Positions 1-11,425 of a stretch of DNA of 64,000 bases are shown piece after piece. A model generated the notes under the pieces. It was not told the DNA's origin, made no database searches, and saw nothing but the letters and a program-made list of their open reading frames with translations. The stretch is from Strongylocentrotus purpuratus (lineage: Eukaryota > Echinodermata > Echinoidea > Camarodonta > Strongylocentrotidae). The translations under genes were made by a program, and so were the position numbers. Each line of letters opens with the position of its first letter. Positions within the stretch are counted from its first letter, which is position 1. The DNA is taken from NCBI RefSeq assembly GCF_000002235.5, contig NW_022145597.1, positions 25,178,923 to 25,242,922 of the forward strand, in the 5' to 3' direction.

Positions 1-579
1 GAGACCATCAAGTCCGTAGATGTAAGTCTTTTTTGTTAACAATCAAACTTAAAGGCTGATGAATATCTGATAAATCTAAAAGTATATAAAGAGTATAAAT
101 GCAAGAAAATAAAGAAGGATGAAATAGTACACATGAAAAAACGACCTTGAAAGAAAAAGAATGAGCTATAAAAAGTGTTTAATAAACGAAAAATGTATAT
201 TGACCATTAATGTTAGTACACAAAGTGCTAATTTGAACGATACAAATTAATTAGAATGCTAGAAGTACACCGTCGCGATGTCAGAACATCGTGTTGCGCT
301 AAATCGAATGACCAAATAGCGAAAGAAGCACTTTGTTCATTAATTGGAATGAAACACATAGATTCTAACGAATACTTCATAGATTTGAAATCTAGAAAAG
401 GAATATAAACCCCAGATATACCCGACAGCACTAAAACCGTCGAATTTGAACGCAAGACAAATGAATTTGAATGACAAACTCGCGAATTTGGCCGGGAAAT
501 CCTATATTATTATCATTATCATTATCAAATTGTAATATTATTGCTCCTGTTATATATATGTATTTAATTCGGTACTTTC

Positions 580-690
580 TCATATCGAATATTATCAATA
601 TTATCAATATTATCAATATTATCAATATTATCAATATCACCATAGGTTACAAATATGATAATCAAAATCAAAATCACAATTGCATAATCC
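580..690. repeat. (ATTATCA)-type microsatellite and flanking dispersed repeat
   Basis: Five to six copies of ATTATCAAT at 590-637. The flanks (ATTGCTCCTGTTATATATAT before, CAAAATCA after) recur at 36140-36255, so this is an expandable part of a dispersed repeat. Confidence 0.7.
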
Positions 691-959
691 CTTATTGTAG
701 TCTTCGGAGTAAAACATGTATCATAATAATGCAGTGTTAATGCGGGTACGTCACTACTCCGCGTCCTAACTAGGGCCCACATGTCTTTATGTAGCGATGC
801 TGTCACAAAGGGTGGCGCTATTTTGCGAAAAGCTGCATGTTTTCTGATCGTCAGACGATTAAAACTCGAATACAAAAAGACATTTCGTTCGGAATCGATG
901 AATAAATTGAACAAATGCACCGTTATTTCATTTATTGTAACTTCTATTCAATTACTGGA

Positions 960-2260
960 TTTCCCTTTCCTTAAAATGATAATGGCAATCATAGAAGTGT
1001 GATATTGTAGTTGGGTGTCGTGTTTGAAAAACGCCCTGAAAGGCTACTCTCTTTGTTTAAATTGTTTATAATTCAAGAAGATGGATTAAAGATATTTAAG
1101 TTCTGGTCATGCACTGTAAAAGAAACAGTATAGAAGGAATTAAAAAGTTTGATCGTGTAGCAATTAGGTATTGATGTATACTGCGATATTTTGGAATCGT
1201 CCAAAAGATAAATAGTTGACCCAGTATTGCGTAGAGTCACATGCACTGTAGACAGAAATGCGATAATTATGGGACTATACAAACATGTGGCATAAAAATT
1301 GCGGTCCACAACCACTACCTGTTACTTTTCATATTTCAAATATAAGGGCATTTGAAGAACCATTCTTTTCAGTTGACTTTTTTATGATACTCTTAGACAC
1401 TAACATAAACAGAATTAAAAAGCTCACGTCTTTTTTCTTCACCTTTTTAAGAACTCACCCTTCTTTTATATACAATCAATTAGTTCAAAGATTTCAATAG
1501 CTTACCTAGACGAAGTTGGTAGCACACTGATTGCGACTTGCATCTCGGTATTCCCTGCATCAGAAACAAAATAATAATTTTTAGAAAATTAAAAGAGTGT
1601 AAATAACAAGAGTAAATTCCAACACTCGGGACCCCTCTCCCCTTCCCCTCCAAAAGAATTCCCTTTCGAGGATCAATCCGCACCCCCTTGTAATTATTGG
1701 AAATGTCACTGTAAAAAGATGAATTTATCGCGATTGCCTGATTATGATATGACAAGTGCACGAACGTTTATTAGCCGAAATTAGCCGCATAATATGTCTA
1801 GATGCCATTAGGACATTTTTGAAAAAGTGTCCATCTCGGAGCAATTCCCCGATTTAAGGGTTTCTGTAACTCAAGCCAAGATTTAAAATCATTAATAAAC
1901 AAAGAAAGAAGTCCAACAATTGACAAATCGTAGATTTTGTATACCTTAAAACACAATTTTAGATATCGAGTAATAATTGTTCTCCCGAGCTCATAATTCA
2001 CAAAATCCTACCGTAAACGTACCTGTCAACTATGTGCTATTGCCTAATAGTTGACAACTAGCTTTAATAGTAAGGTTTGATTAATATGGGCCCTGGGCTT
2101 CATATATTTCCAAATAAATTCATTTAGTCAGAATGCAAATTGCACAGATTATGTAATTTTAGGGAGGGCAGGCAATAATGTCTGTCCTACCTATTTACAA
2201 CTAATGTATGCAGTTCGCATTCTAACGATTGAAATACAATGATTATAATGTACATAGAAA
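960..2260. repeat. Segmental duplication block 1, gene A copy
   Basis: Aligns collinearly with 40330-41640: the same start (ATAATGGCAATCATAGAAGT), gene A exon 2, the pyrimidine-rich 3' flank and the foldback near 2090-2250. Similarity drops after about 2260. Confidence 0.8.
1506..1554 (-). CDS. Gene A exon 2 (partial gene, continues off the left edge)
   Basis: A 49-nt exon, acceptor GATGCAG and donor CTAG/GTAAGC, encoding GIPRCKSQSVCYQLRL. It aligns with gene B exon 2 (RIPRCKSDPECYQLYL), keeping both Cys and the phase 0 to 1. The outer acceptor used in the gene B model is TCTG here instead of TCAG, so only the inner acceptor is available. Exon 3 and the rest are not in the window. Confidence 0.68.
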
Positions 2261-2526
2261 CGGGTGAATATAATGCCTCGTTGCTGAGTAAACTTGTATA
2301 AATTGAATACATATTTAAACTGGCTTGTTCTCTTTATAGTTCTACTGCAATGAAAGTTCCTTGTATCCATCTTAGTTAAAACGGTAATTCAAAATACATA
2401 GGGGCAGATGTTTTGAGACGTGGGATGTTGTAAAAGGTTGTTCGGTGTCAAAGTGTTCAGGAAAACTCCCTGCGCAATCTTTTCGTGAAATATCATGACA
2501 ATTTTTCGTTTTCTTTTCATTAATCA

Positions 2527-3345
2527 TACAGTGCGTCCCAGAAAAAACGAAATCAAGAATTATCGATGTTTTATCATAACTTAATCACAATTATAATTAA
2601 TAAATGACACATATTTGTAAAGCTTAGATCCTCTTCTTTCATTTAATGCAAGTCATATGATGTATATTCCACGCATGAGTGATTAAAACAATTTGAAGAG
2701 GGAAAACCAAAAAGTCATTTGGCGGGCGGTATCCGAATGTTAGAGAGAAAATCACAATTCTAGAAAGTTCATGTTCTGCCCTTTCATATGACACCTCAAA
2801 CAGGGAAAATGAGCCAGGAATAACAAAGTTCTGTTTGCTTAAAGTTGTGTTTACATTTCCATACTTTGATTAAACGATTTCGTTTTCATTGGCTGCCTGC
2901 CGTAGCAACAAACAGAGTTGACTAAAGACTTAACTCCGTTTCGTTGACGATCAGCCATGCACAAAGAAGACGAAAGACTTGTTGCATGGCTGATCGTGAA
3001 AACGAATACGTTTAATTAAATTATGGAAATGCAAGAATTATTTCATAAACACAGAACTTTGTCATTCCTGGCTCATTTTCCCTGATTGGAGTGTCATTAT
3101 GAAAGGGCAGAAGATGAACTTTCTAGAAATGTGATTATCTCTTTGAAATTGAGATACCGCCCGCCAAATGACTTTTTGGTTTTCTCTCTTCACTCATGCG
3201 TGAAATATGCATCATATCAGTTGCATCAAATGAAAGAGGAGGATCTAAACTTTACAAATATGTGTTATATATTAATTATTATTGTGATTAAGTTATGATA
3301 AAACAACGATAATTCTTGGTTTCGTTTTTTCAGGGACGCACTGTA
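2527..3345. mobile_element. 819-bp foldback element, copy 1
   Basis: Termini are TACAGTGCGTCCCAGAAAAA and its complement ending GGGACGCACTGTA, bounded by TA. The two halves are long inverted repeats of each other (for example TTTGGCGGGCGGTAT on the left and ATACCGCCCGCCAAA on the right) meeting at a palindrome around GATCAGCCATGCA. No coding capacity. TA ends suggest mobilisation by a Tc1/mariner-type transposase, which is inference. Confidence 0.85.
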
Positions 3346-3959
3346 TAATCGAGTTTATCATGGAAAAATTCTTCCTCGTGATTCTTTTCTTCAGAATAAA
3401 TTTATATTTTTTTCAAATGATACTGGAATTGTTAAGAAAGAAATGACGCATGATTGTGTTAATCCTTTAGTATGACCTGTCAAGGCAAACCCTAGGTATT
3501 CCACGTATCCAAATATTGGCAGAAACAGATCTGAAATGTTTAGGCCTAAGATCGATATGCTGTCATCTACTAATTACATATATATATATATATGTGGATT
3601 TCATTTTTGGTTTACCCATATTGTGCATTATGTAAGGGATGACCCGGGTAGGCTTGTCTTAAGGAAGTATTGAATTGCTGACACTCATGCACTGAAAATA
3701 TAAGAAGCTATAAACAAAGTTGACATGGAGCTTTTTAAAGGTACTATTTAACATAATGTACATTGTTTCCCATACGTCACTGTGAAATATGCATAAGAAA
3801 TAGAATCAACATCACATTGTAAAAAAGAAATTTCAAGAAAAAAGTTCAACGCATAATACTGAGTAATTTTTAAAAGGGTATCTTTAATTCTGTTATAAAA
3901 AAGAAATTCGTATCCAGATTTGCATACATGAATAATTCGTAATTACATGAAACGATGTT

Positions 3960-4620
3960 ATTTCTAAATGTCTTTAAATTTGAATTTGAATTTATTGAAA
4001 TAAAAAATTATTTATACCAGTTCTTGTGTTTTTAACCTGTACAAAGTTTTCACATTTCTCCACATACAGATATAACACATCTTATATATTCAATAATTTT
4101 ACAAATAATGCTACTATCGTCTGGTTTCATTATCTTTACAAATTTGTCTTTATTGATTTTTTTTGTTCAAAATTTGTAATTCATTAGCAATGATACTAAT
4201 CTTTTCAAACAATATTTCCTTCTGGGGTCAAAATTTTGTACAATCCGTGGTGGTGTGATTTTCGTCTCCAATTTCCCCACTTTCACAATCATTGCAGGTA
4301 CGTAAATGTTTGGTAATTCATTCGGGCGTCTATTGCTTCCAATTTCAATGGGTAAATTATGTGAACTTATTCTAAATCGGCAAGCATTATTTCCGAAATT
4401 TATCACTTTTTACAAAAATAAAATATTTCTCTCGGTTTATGTTTTGCTAATAAAACAATGTTTTGTTCGCGATTTTTGTTTTATACATTCCGCATTACGT
4501 AATCACCGTTTAAATCCATTATAAATTAAATATCATATATTTCTCGAATTCTAATTTCTGTTTCCTCTCCGACTATTGTTCTCATTGTAAATATATGATC
4601 CTATGTTCTATTGTTTTCCC
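3960..4620 (-). mobile_element. Old LINE 3' fragment (gene A copy)
   Basis: The minus-strand frame at 4167-4406 (NNACRFRISSHNLPIEIGSN, then a run ending FDPRRKYCLKRL) resembles the C-terminal tail of CR1/RTE-type ORF2 proteins. The minus-strand end at 3970-4010 has an AAATTCAAATTCAAA tail typical of such LINEs. The same fragment is in the gene B copy. Confidence 0.5.
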
Positions 4621-5434
4621 TGAAGCCGGTTTGGTTAGGGACATACATGGTTTATTTTCTACTAAATATGTAATCAGACGTCTATTCGAAAAAACTAATA
4701 AATAGTTTGCCAACAGAGCATGAGAGGGAGATGCCCCCATAATTAGAGGGGTTGGTTTTACAAATTTATTAAAACAATGGAATAACATAGCTTTCTGTCC
4801 ATTTACTTGGAAATCTTCTGCGTATTTTTGTTTCTATTTATACTCTTTCGAGGGACTTTATTTGTTCATATCATAGAATAACAGCTATTTACAAGTGTTT
4901 AAAAACAGAATTCATGCAGTTGTAACATATCATACATAGTAAAGAACATGAAACTAATGTGACATAATCACTAACTAAAATAATGAAAACATTTTTGTAA
5001 CTTTTGTAACTTCGTTTGTATCGAATTTCTTTTGATTACATTTCATATTGAGATAGGTGTGAATTTCCACCTTTAATTCTTTTATCAAATATACAGCATG
5101 TATCCTGTGCTTTTCACTTCTAAAACATTCTCTTATATAGTTTCTATAGATAATAAACTGAGCGAAGCTTAAAATAAGATTGACAAGATTCATTTCTCTT
5201 CTCTCTATTTCATGACCTATTAAAAGAATTTCTCCATTCAAAAAGATTTTGAAATTAAACAAAGTATCAATTAATTTGGATACAACCTTCCAAAAAAGCG
5301 AAACCTTCTTGCAAGCCAGGAGAAGGTGGTTAGTTGTATCTGGAATCTTACATATATCACATAGATTATTATTTTTAATCTTCCATTTACATAAATTGTC
5401 TTTACTGGGCAATATTCTATTCAGACGGAAACGA

Positions 5435-5800
5435 TCTGACATGATTCAAGTGTTCAGAATAATGCACCAGTTCGATAATCTACAAGAAGAACATTTCTTC
5501 AGCAGAACAAAGTGCAGTCGCACCCGTGGTCACTCACTTAAGCTTTACAAGCTAAAATGCCGGAAGACATTAAGGAAAAACTCATTCAGCCAGAGAATAA
5601 TCAATGTGTGGAATGGTCTTCTAGGTGATGTTGTGGAGAGTACCACTATGAATCGTTTTAAATCTGGACTTGAGAAATGGTGGAAAGATGCCCCAGATAA
5701 ATATGATGACAACCCCAACCAAACGAAACCATGGATAGGAACAACAGTCCAAAGACTGAATAATCCTGGATTAAGTGAGTTACAAGTGAGTTAAGATATT
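5435..5800 (+). mobile_element. LINE C-terminal fragment nested in the Tx1-like element
   Basis: The plus-strand frame ending at 5794 contains FFSRTKCSRTRGHSLKLYKL, then RKNSFSQRIINVWNGLLGDV, the characteristic C-terminal tail of CR1/RTE-type ORF2 proteins. Its orientation is opposite to the surrounding element. Boundaries are approximate and no clear target duplication was found. Confidence 0.65.
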
Positions 5801-7445
5801 TAAAATTAAACTGCTTAATTCTGTTGTCAATTATAAAGTTAAATTTATAATGGAGCACCGTTTTCCAGTTAAACTCATTAGGTAAACCAAAATAAGTGCT
5901 CCAAAAATAAATGCACGGCAGATCCTGTCTATTTTTTCTAACATCAAATTATAATAGTGTTTGGCTTTCATAAACGCTACATCAATGGAGTCACCTGATA
6001 CTATTTCTATTATACTGGATTCCACTGCAGACGGTGGACTATTTACATATTGTAACCTATTACGTAATTTCTGCAACCAAAAATTCGGAAATGCACTTTT
6101 TAACTTCGCCAATTTGAAGGCGGAAAGTAATTCATTATCTTGAAAATTAATACAAATAGAATCAACTTCTTTCCAGATACCGTTTACTAAGACTTGTTTC
6201 ACTTTAAAAATATTGTTTCTCTTCCAGTTTGGAAAATACAATAACTCGTTCATATCTTTAATATTGCTATTATACCAAATCATTTCATTTTCAATATCTG
6301 TTACCTTAAACATATCAATGTATTTTAAATCAGCCCGAGAACAAAACATGTCAACATAAAAGTTAGGCAACTGTTTTTTCTACAAATACGACACATATCG
6401 CTCTTTTTGCAATCAAAATGCAAACAAAGTGGCAAATCCCCAATTTTCTTGATCCAATATCTAAACAAAATTTTCCAAGCACTTTGTTCATCTCTTAAAT
6501 ATTTATGAATCCATGAAAGACGGAGTGACCGGCATTTTGACTCTAAGTCGATCATTCCCAACCCCCCCCCCCCCCCCCTTCTACTTCAGGATTGTGACAG
6601 ATGTTTCGTTTCACCTTTTCTGTTTTAGAGTTCCATAAAAATGTGTAAGCCAGTTTATTTATACGATTAATTATTTTAGGAGGGATCGGAACTGCCGTGG
6701 CAGTATGTACTATCTGAGACATAACTAAATGTTTAATCACAACAACTTTTCCGTACAATGTCAGTATTCTCATTTTCCATAAATCCAAGGTATTCTTTAT
6801 TTTCTCTACTTTACTTTCCCAGTTTAAATTTTGAACGTCAAAATAATTTTTTACCTACATTAATACCAAGACATTTTATAGGGTCTTCGGCGAAATATAA
6901 TTCTTCAACTTCGTCGTCATTTATATTAAGTTTCATAAGATTTGATTTGGTCCAGTTAATTTTTGGTCCCGCATGTGCTCCAAACAGTTCTGCTTCTTTC
7001 ATTATTTCTTTAACAAATTTAACAGATCTAGTAATAATCGTCGTATCGTCTGCGTATTGAACGATACGTATATATCTTTAAAATCAGCTTGATCTTCATT
7101 GAAGTCTGGGACTTGGATTCCCTCTATTTTGGCGTTTTGTTTAATTCTTTTCCCTAAAACCTCTGCAATTATTATAAATAAAAGTGGAGAAAGTGGACAG
7201 CCTTGCCTAACGCCTCTTTCTATTTCAAATTTGTCGGATATCCAACCAAAATTTAAGACACGACCATGAGCACCATTATGTAACGTTTCAATCCATCTTA
7301 AAAACGAATCTTTAAATTTAAGTTCCCGTAACAAGGACAATAAAAAAACATGACCAATGGTATCGAACGCTTTTTTGAAATCCAAGAACATCATAACAAC
7401 TGGTTTGTTTGCAAAAAGACAATAATCAATAGTATCCTGAATTAG

Positions 7446-7714
7446 CACTATGAACATGACGGACAAAGAAAGAGGACAAAATATACGGTTCCTCATTCTA
7501 CCCTCAACAATTGCTGTTGTAGACAAAGGAACATCCCTTCACTGCTATTATGTAAAAATGTGTAGAACAGGTGAATATGCAAGTGAAACCTGTTCTACAC
7601 ATTTTTACATAATAGCAGTGAAGGGATGCTCCTTTGTCTACCACAGCAAGTGTTGAGGGTAGAATGAGGAACTGTATATTTTGTCCTCTTTCTTTGTCCG
7701 TCATATTTATAGTG
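7446..7714. mobile_element. Near-perfect palindromic MITE with CACTA ends inside the LINE
   Basis: Arms of about 120 bp are reverse complements (left ATGACGGACAAAGAAAGAGG, right CCTCTTTCTTTGTCCGTCAT). Ends read CACTA...TAGTG and are flanked by the 3-bp repeat TAG (7443-7445, 7715-7717). Removing the insert and one TAG makes the LINE reading continuous across the junction. CACTA ends with a 3-bp duplication are the pattern of the EnSpm/CACTA superfamily. Confidence 0.75.
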
Positions 7715-8251
7715 TAGTCTGGTACATTCAGATGCAGAGCGATTTTTTTAAAAAAACAGCCTGATCCTGTAATACAAGTTTATATATAACTTTCTGTAAT
7801 CGTATTGAAAGAATGCGAGCTGCAAGTTTATAATCAATGTTTAACAGCGAAATAGGTCCCCAATTATCTAAAACATTTTTGTTACCTTTCTTATATAATA
7901 GAGTAAGGATAGTTTGACTTTGTGTGCACGACAATTGTTGTTTGTCATAACCCTAATTCAGACTGTCAATTACCATATGTTTGATATCCCCCAGAAGCAT
8001 TTATAAAATTCAACACTGAGTCCATCGCTTCCAGGTGATTTGTTCATCTTCATTGACTTCAATGCTTCCCAGCATTCATTCTCTGTGATTTTTCCCTCAC
8101 ATAAATTTGCATCTTCTTCATTCAAAACAGTTAAGTTGATATCAGATACGTATTCTTTAAACCCAGCCTCGGTATTACTTCCCTTATAGAGTTTGCAATA
8201 AAGTTTCTCGTATCGTACCTGTCGAAATTTTCTGTTCATCTTTGATAATTT

Positions 8252-9478
8252 TCAGTTACTTTCAAGACAATCTATTTCTTTCTTTTTCCCTTTAGCTTTT
8301 TCAAGCTGAAGAAAATATCTTGTTGACTTTTCAACAAATTCAAGCCACCTTGCCCGAGATCTCACAAATGCACCTTTGCACTGATATTCATACCACTCGT
8401 CTATCTTTTGTCTCAAACACTTCATTCTATCTATATCATATGCACATGAACCCTCATCTAAAATACACAAGTTATCATATTCACTTTCCATATTAGCAAT
8501 ATATTTCTTTTTTCTTGTATTAACATCAACTGTATATTTTGTACTAAATTCTTTAATTTTAATTTTACACATTTCCCACCTTAGCTGTTTATCAAATTGA
8601 CTAAATTCAATATTAACCTTACGAATAATACGTTTAAAATTTTCTTTAAACACTTCATCCTTCAGGATAGAATTATTCAGTTTCCAACAACCCTTTCCCC
8701 TACTTTGTGCTAATATTTTAAGTTTCATGGATACCCCGTTTTGATCGCATTTCAACACTGGTTTTATGTCGATTGAGTAAATATATGAAAAATGCTCTTT
8801 CGACATGAGCCAATAATCTAGTCTTGAGTAAATGTTTAGTGACAGCTGCCTCCACGTAAACTGATTCCTCTCTGGAAACATTTTTCTCCACTCATCTACT
8901 AAGTTATTATTTTTCCGAAATTTACCAAAATTCTGTTTTGGTAAATATGCATACGGGACTCCACTTGTGTCTAGTTTTTTGTTTCGTACACAATTCAAGT
9001 CTCGACCTGCGATCATAACGTCATTTAGTTTTCTAATCTTTTTCACCCATATACATAAAGATGTATAGAAATGTTCTTTCAGTGTGTTTTTTCCTGGAGC
9101 ATACACATTTATACATAAATACATTCGATCTTGATACGAAAATCTCAGTGCAATAGCCCTACCATCACCTTTGAAATGTTTGTCGATGACCGTAATAGGG
9201 AGACCTTCCTTGACTAAAATTGCTACACCTTTGGAATGATTTGTACCATGATCAAACAAGCAAAGTCCTTTCCATTCTTTAGATACTATATTTTCTATGT
9301 TTCTTGACAAAAAGGTCCCTTGCAAAAATGCTATGTCGCACTTTTGGCGATGGAGCCAAAGGAATATTTTCTTTCGCTTCATCACTTCACGTATCCTTTG
9401 CACATTTAACGTAACAAAGTGAACATTGTTATCAATTTTATTTTTTACAGTTTCACAGTTGCTTTGTCCTTCGTTCAT
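8252..9478 (-). pseudogene. ORF2 endonuclease domain of the Tx1-like LINE
   Basis: A 408-codon open frame with the APE-type endonuclease layout: VTLNVQRIRE at the start, DIAFLQGTFLS, RDLNCVRN, SRLDYWLMS and CDQNGVSMKL. Two catalytic positions differ from the family pattern: the Glu of LQE is Gly and the His of SDH is Gln. The nuclease is therefore expected to be dead. The frame breaks before the RT domain. Confidence 0.75.
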
Positions 9479-9532
9479 GTTACTTCAGTATTAATTTTTC
9501 TGATTTGTTTTGTAGTCACATTGTACTAGTAT

Positions 9533-10612
9533 TTATTTCTTTTTCTTTGGTGATTTCTTCTTTCGTTTCAGAGGTATTCTTCCTTTAGTGGTCGAAGTTT
9601 TCGCGGGAGACTCAGGTGACAGAGATGAGTCATCCTCACCACTTTCGCTCTGTTGGTCATCGCTGACTCTTTCTTTCTGAAGATGATTCAATGCGCGAGG
9701 CTGATCTTGTTCTTCTGGGTGATCGCAGATCCAAGACTTCGGCCGAGGCCGAGTCATCATTGCTATTCTGCGCTGGCCGATGTACAAGCTTAGAAACGAA
9801 GTCCGCTAGACGAGTTTGCCTTATCTTGTTCGTGTTGGTTTGTTGGGTGTTTTCATCCTGCGTCGTGCTGTCTTCGAGTGCGGTATGCGAAGAAGCGTCC
9901 GGCGTTGCTAGGTTGCTGCGTAACGCCTGTCGGTTTTCCGGACATTCATTTCTCATATGCCCAGACTGTTTACAAACTTGGCATTTCAGTTCCCGTAACA
10001 AGGACAATAAAAAAAACATGACCAATGGTATCGAACGCCGCGTGAAAACTCAGGTTGCCCGGAGTGATATACCCGAGCCATGAATGTGTTTCCAAAGACA
10101 AGCTTTCTTGGTAGAGGTTGAATTGGTGGAGAAATATGAAGCACACGATCTGCGTTTAAACAATTTGTCAGTTGCCCATTTACTCTCAATTTTTGGCGAT
10201 AAATATCTCCATGGATCTCATGTTTCATCGCCTGTATCTTCGCCCTAATCACATCATCGCTCACTGATAGGGGTATATCCTTTATAGCAACTCTCGTTAG
10301 ATTTTCATCTCGTGACTTAGTAAACGGATTCACGTCAAAGACAGGGACGCTTGCCCCGCGTAGCGTCAACCCACTCGATATAAGCTCCACACGATCAGTA
10401 TGGGAGTTCAAGTAAATACGCCAAAGTCAACGAATTTGCTGAATTCCCGCGATGTTATCTCCATTCAGCACTTTCACTAGACTAACATAGATCTCCTCAC
10501 CTGTAATTGGCTTCTTATCCTCATTTCTTATACCTTCAGTCCTGATAAAGACAGGTTTAGGTCCTTTGAGCAGATGCGATTCAGGGTGTGGTGTGGATTT
10601 CTCGGCATACAT
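9533..10612 (-). pseudogene. ORF1 of the Tx1-like LINE
   Basis: Frames 10612-10427, 10411-9986, 10025-9657 and 9787-9533 form one broken ORF1. The middle part (ENLTRVAIKDIPLSVSDDVI) looks like an RRM-type fold. A CCHC zinc knuckle (CQVCKQSGHMRNEC) follows and the end is Lys-rich. Frameshifts lie near 10420 and in the 9657-9787 overlap. A 51-bp stretch copied from the RT domain sits just before the knuckle (9988-10038). ORF1 proteins of this group bind the element RNA. Confidence 0.7.
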
Positions 10613-11362
10613 GTTTAGAACTCAGTTCAAAATACGCAATAAAACCTAAAGTACCGCTTTAAATTAAAAAAGAATCCCCGATATTTGCAATATATCGTAA
10701 TAGAAACTTGATGTACTCAACGTAGCAAACGGATGGTTATTCTTTTCGGTGATATTTGTAGATGTTTTATTCCTTAAAGTAGAGGATGCAATAAGACGTC
10801 TTAACGCCGTTGTAGCGCCCTCGTAATCTTCTGCTTATTAGTATCAAAGTTTTGCTAGTATCGTTGAAAATGGTATTTGTCGACTTTAAGCATTTCATTC
10901 AAAATTTGATCACAGCCCGATACTTCATTTAGTTTTAGTTTTTGAAAAAACGTGAATACCTCAAATTTCGGTAATAATGAGGAAATCCAACTTAATATAA
11001 ATCTTTTTTAGTATTTCATCCTTTAATGATGTGTAGTCCATTAAATCCATCAATCATATTTCGTCAGCCACGTAAATTTGTACTTTGCCAAATTTTTTAA
11101 TTTGCCATAATTTGTTCTCATATTATTTTTACATTTTTCTTCAGTTTTTTCTTAAATAATTTCCTACATGTGTAATACATCTTTCTTAAATTCCCATCGA
11201 ATTGCTTCCTGAAAACCACTCGGCATAGTTTCTTAACCCTTTTTCCCTATTCCCTATTTTTAAATTGTGCACAACTCAACCACTGCCTACATGTACTAAT
11301 CGCGGTTCGCATTAGACCATAAATGAATGAATGAATAAATAAATTGATTGTACGAAGCTTAC

Positions 11363-11425
11363 CATAACGAGAAATCCCAACAAAGCGAGGCATACCCTCA
11401 GACGAACTGAGATTGTTCCAGTCAT
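11363..11425 (-). CDS. Gene A exon 1: signal peptide of a paralogous receptor (partial gene)
   Basis: Encodes MTGTISVRLRVCLALLGFLV then M and donor GTAAGC, the same 63-nt exon as gene B with A for V at position 14 and V for A at position 20. By homology it begins a second adhesion GPCR whose membrane part lies beyond position 1. An upstream ATG 11 bases before this one opens a four-codon frame (ATGACACCACCATGA) that overlaps the start; gene B lacks it. Intron 1 would run from 11362 to 1555 and contains a 6-kb LINE. Confidence 0.75.

Larger units (their letters stand above)
2490..4811. repeat. Segmental duplication block 2, gene A copy
   Basis: Aligns with 47820-50000 through the foldback element, a (TA)n run near 3580, an old LINE 3' fragment and the sequence up to the Tx1-like insertion point. 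Flanks of the foldback also match, so that element was present before duplication. Confidence 0.85.
4975..8239 (-). pseudogene. ORF2 reverse transcriptase and C-terminal region of the Tx1-like LINE
   Basis: RT blocks in order: ECWEALKSMKMNKSPGSDGL, GPISLLNIDYKLAARILS, VVMMFLDFKKAFD, QGCPLSPLLFIIIAE, and a YADD box that can be read at about 7040-7062 in a shifted frame. A C-terminal segment with CDICKIPDTTNHLLLAC (4975-5442) follows. At least five frame breaks, one of them a foldback insertion, mark this as a pseudogene. Confidence 0.75.
4822..10824 (-). mobile_element. Degraded L1/Tx1-like non-LTR retrotransposon, about 6 kb
   Basis: Bounded by a 10-bp direct repeat AATCTTCTGC (4812-4821 and 10825-10834); the paralogous site in gene B has one uninterrupted copy. 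On the minus strand: a 5' region, an ORF1 with a CCHC knuckle, an ORF2 endonuclease and reverse transcriptase, and a C-terminal region with a CDIC...H....C motif. There are many frameshifts. No poly(A) is seen at the 3' end. It carries its own passengers: a foldback at 7446-7714 and a plus-strand LINE scrap at about 5435-5800. Clade assignment is from protein pattern only. Confidence 0.82.

Noticed and set aside
431-920. Ile/Asn/Asp-repeat frames near 600
   Set aside because: Translations of the ATTATCAAT microsatellite.
4167-4406. 79-codon frame conserved between 4167 and 49408 as a small host gene
   Set aside because: Matches the style of a LINE ORF2 tail and lies within a recent segmental duplication; similarity needs no selection.
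7450-7704. Two nearly identical proteins on opposite strands (NMTDKERGQNI...)
   Set aside because: They are the two arms of one palindromic MITE read from each strand.
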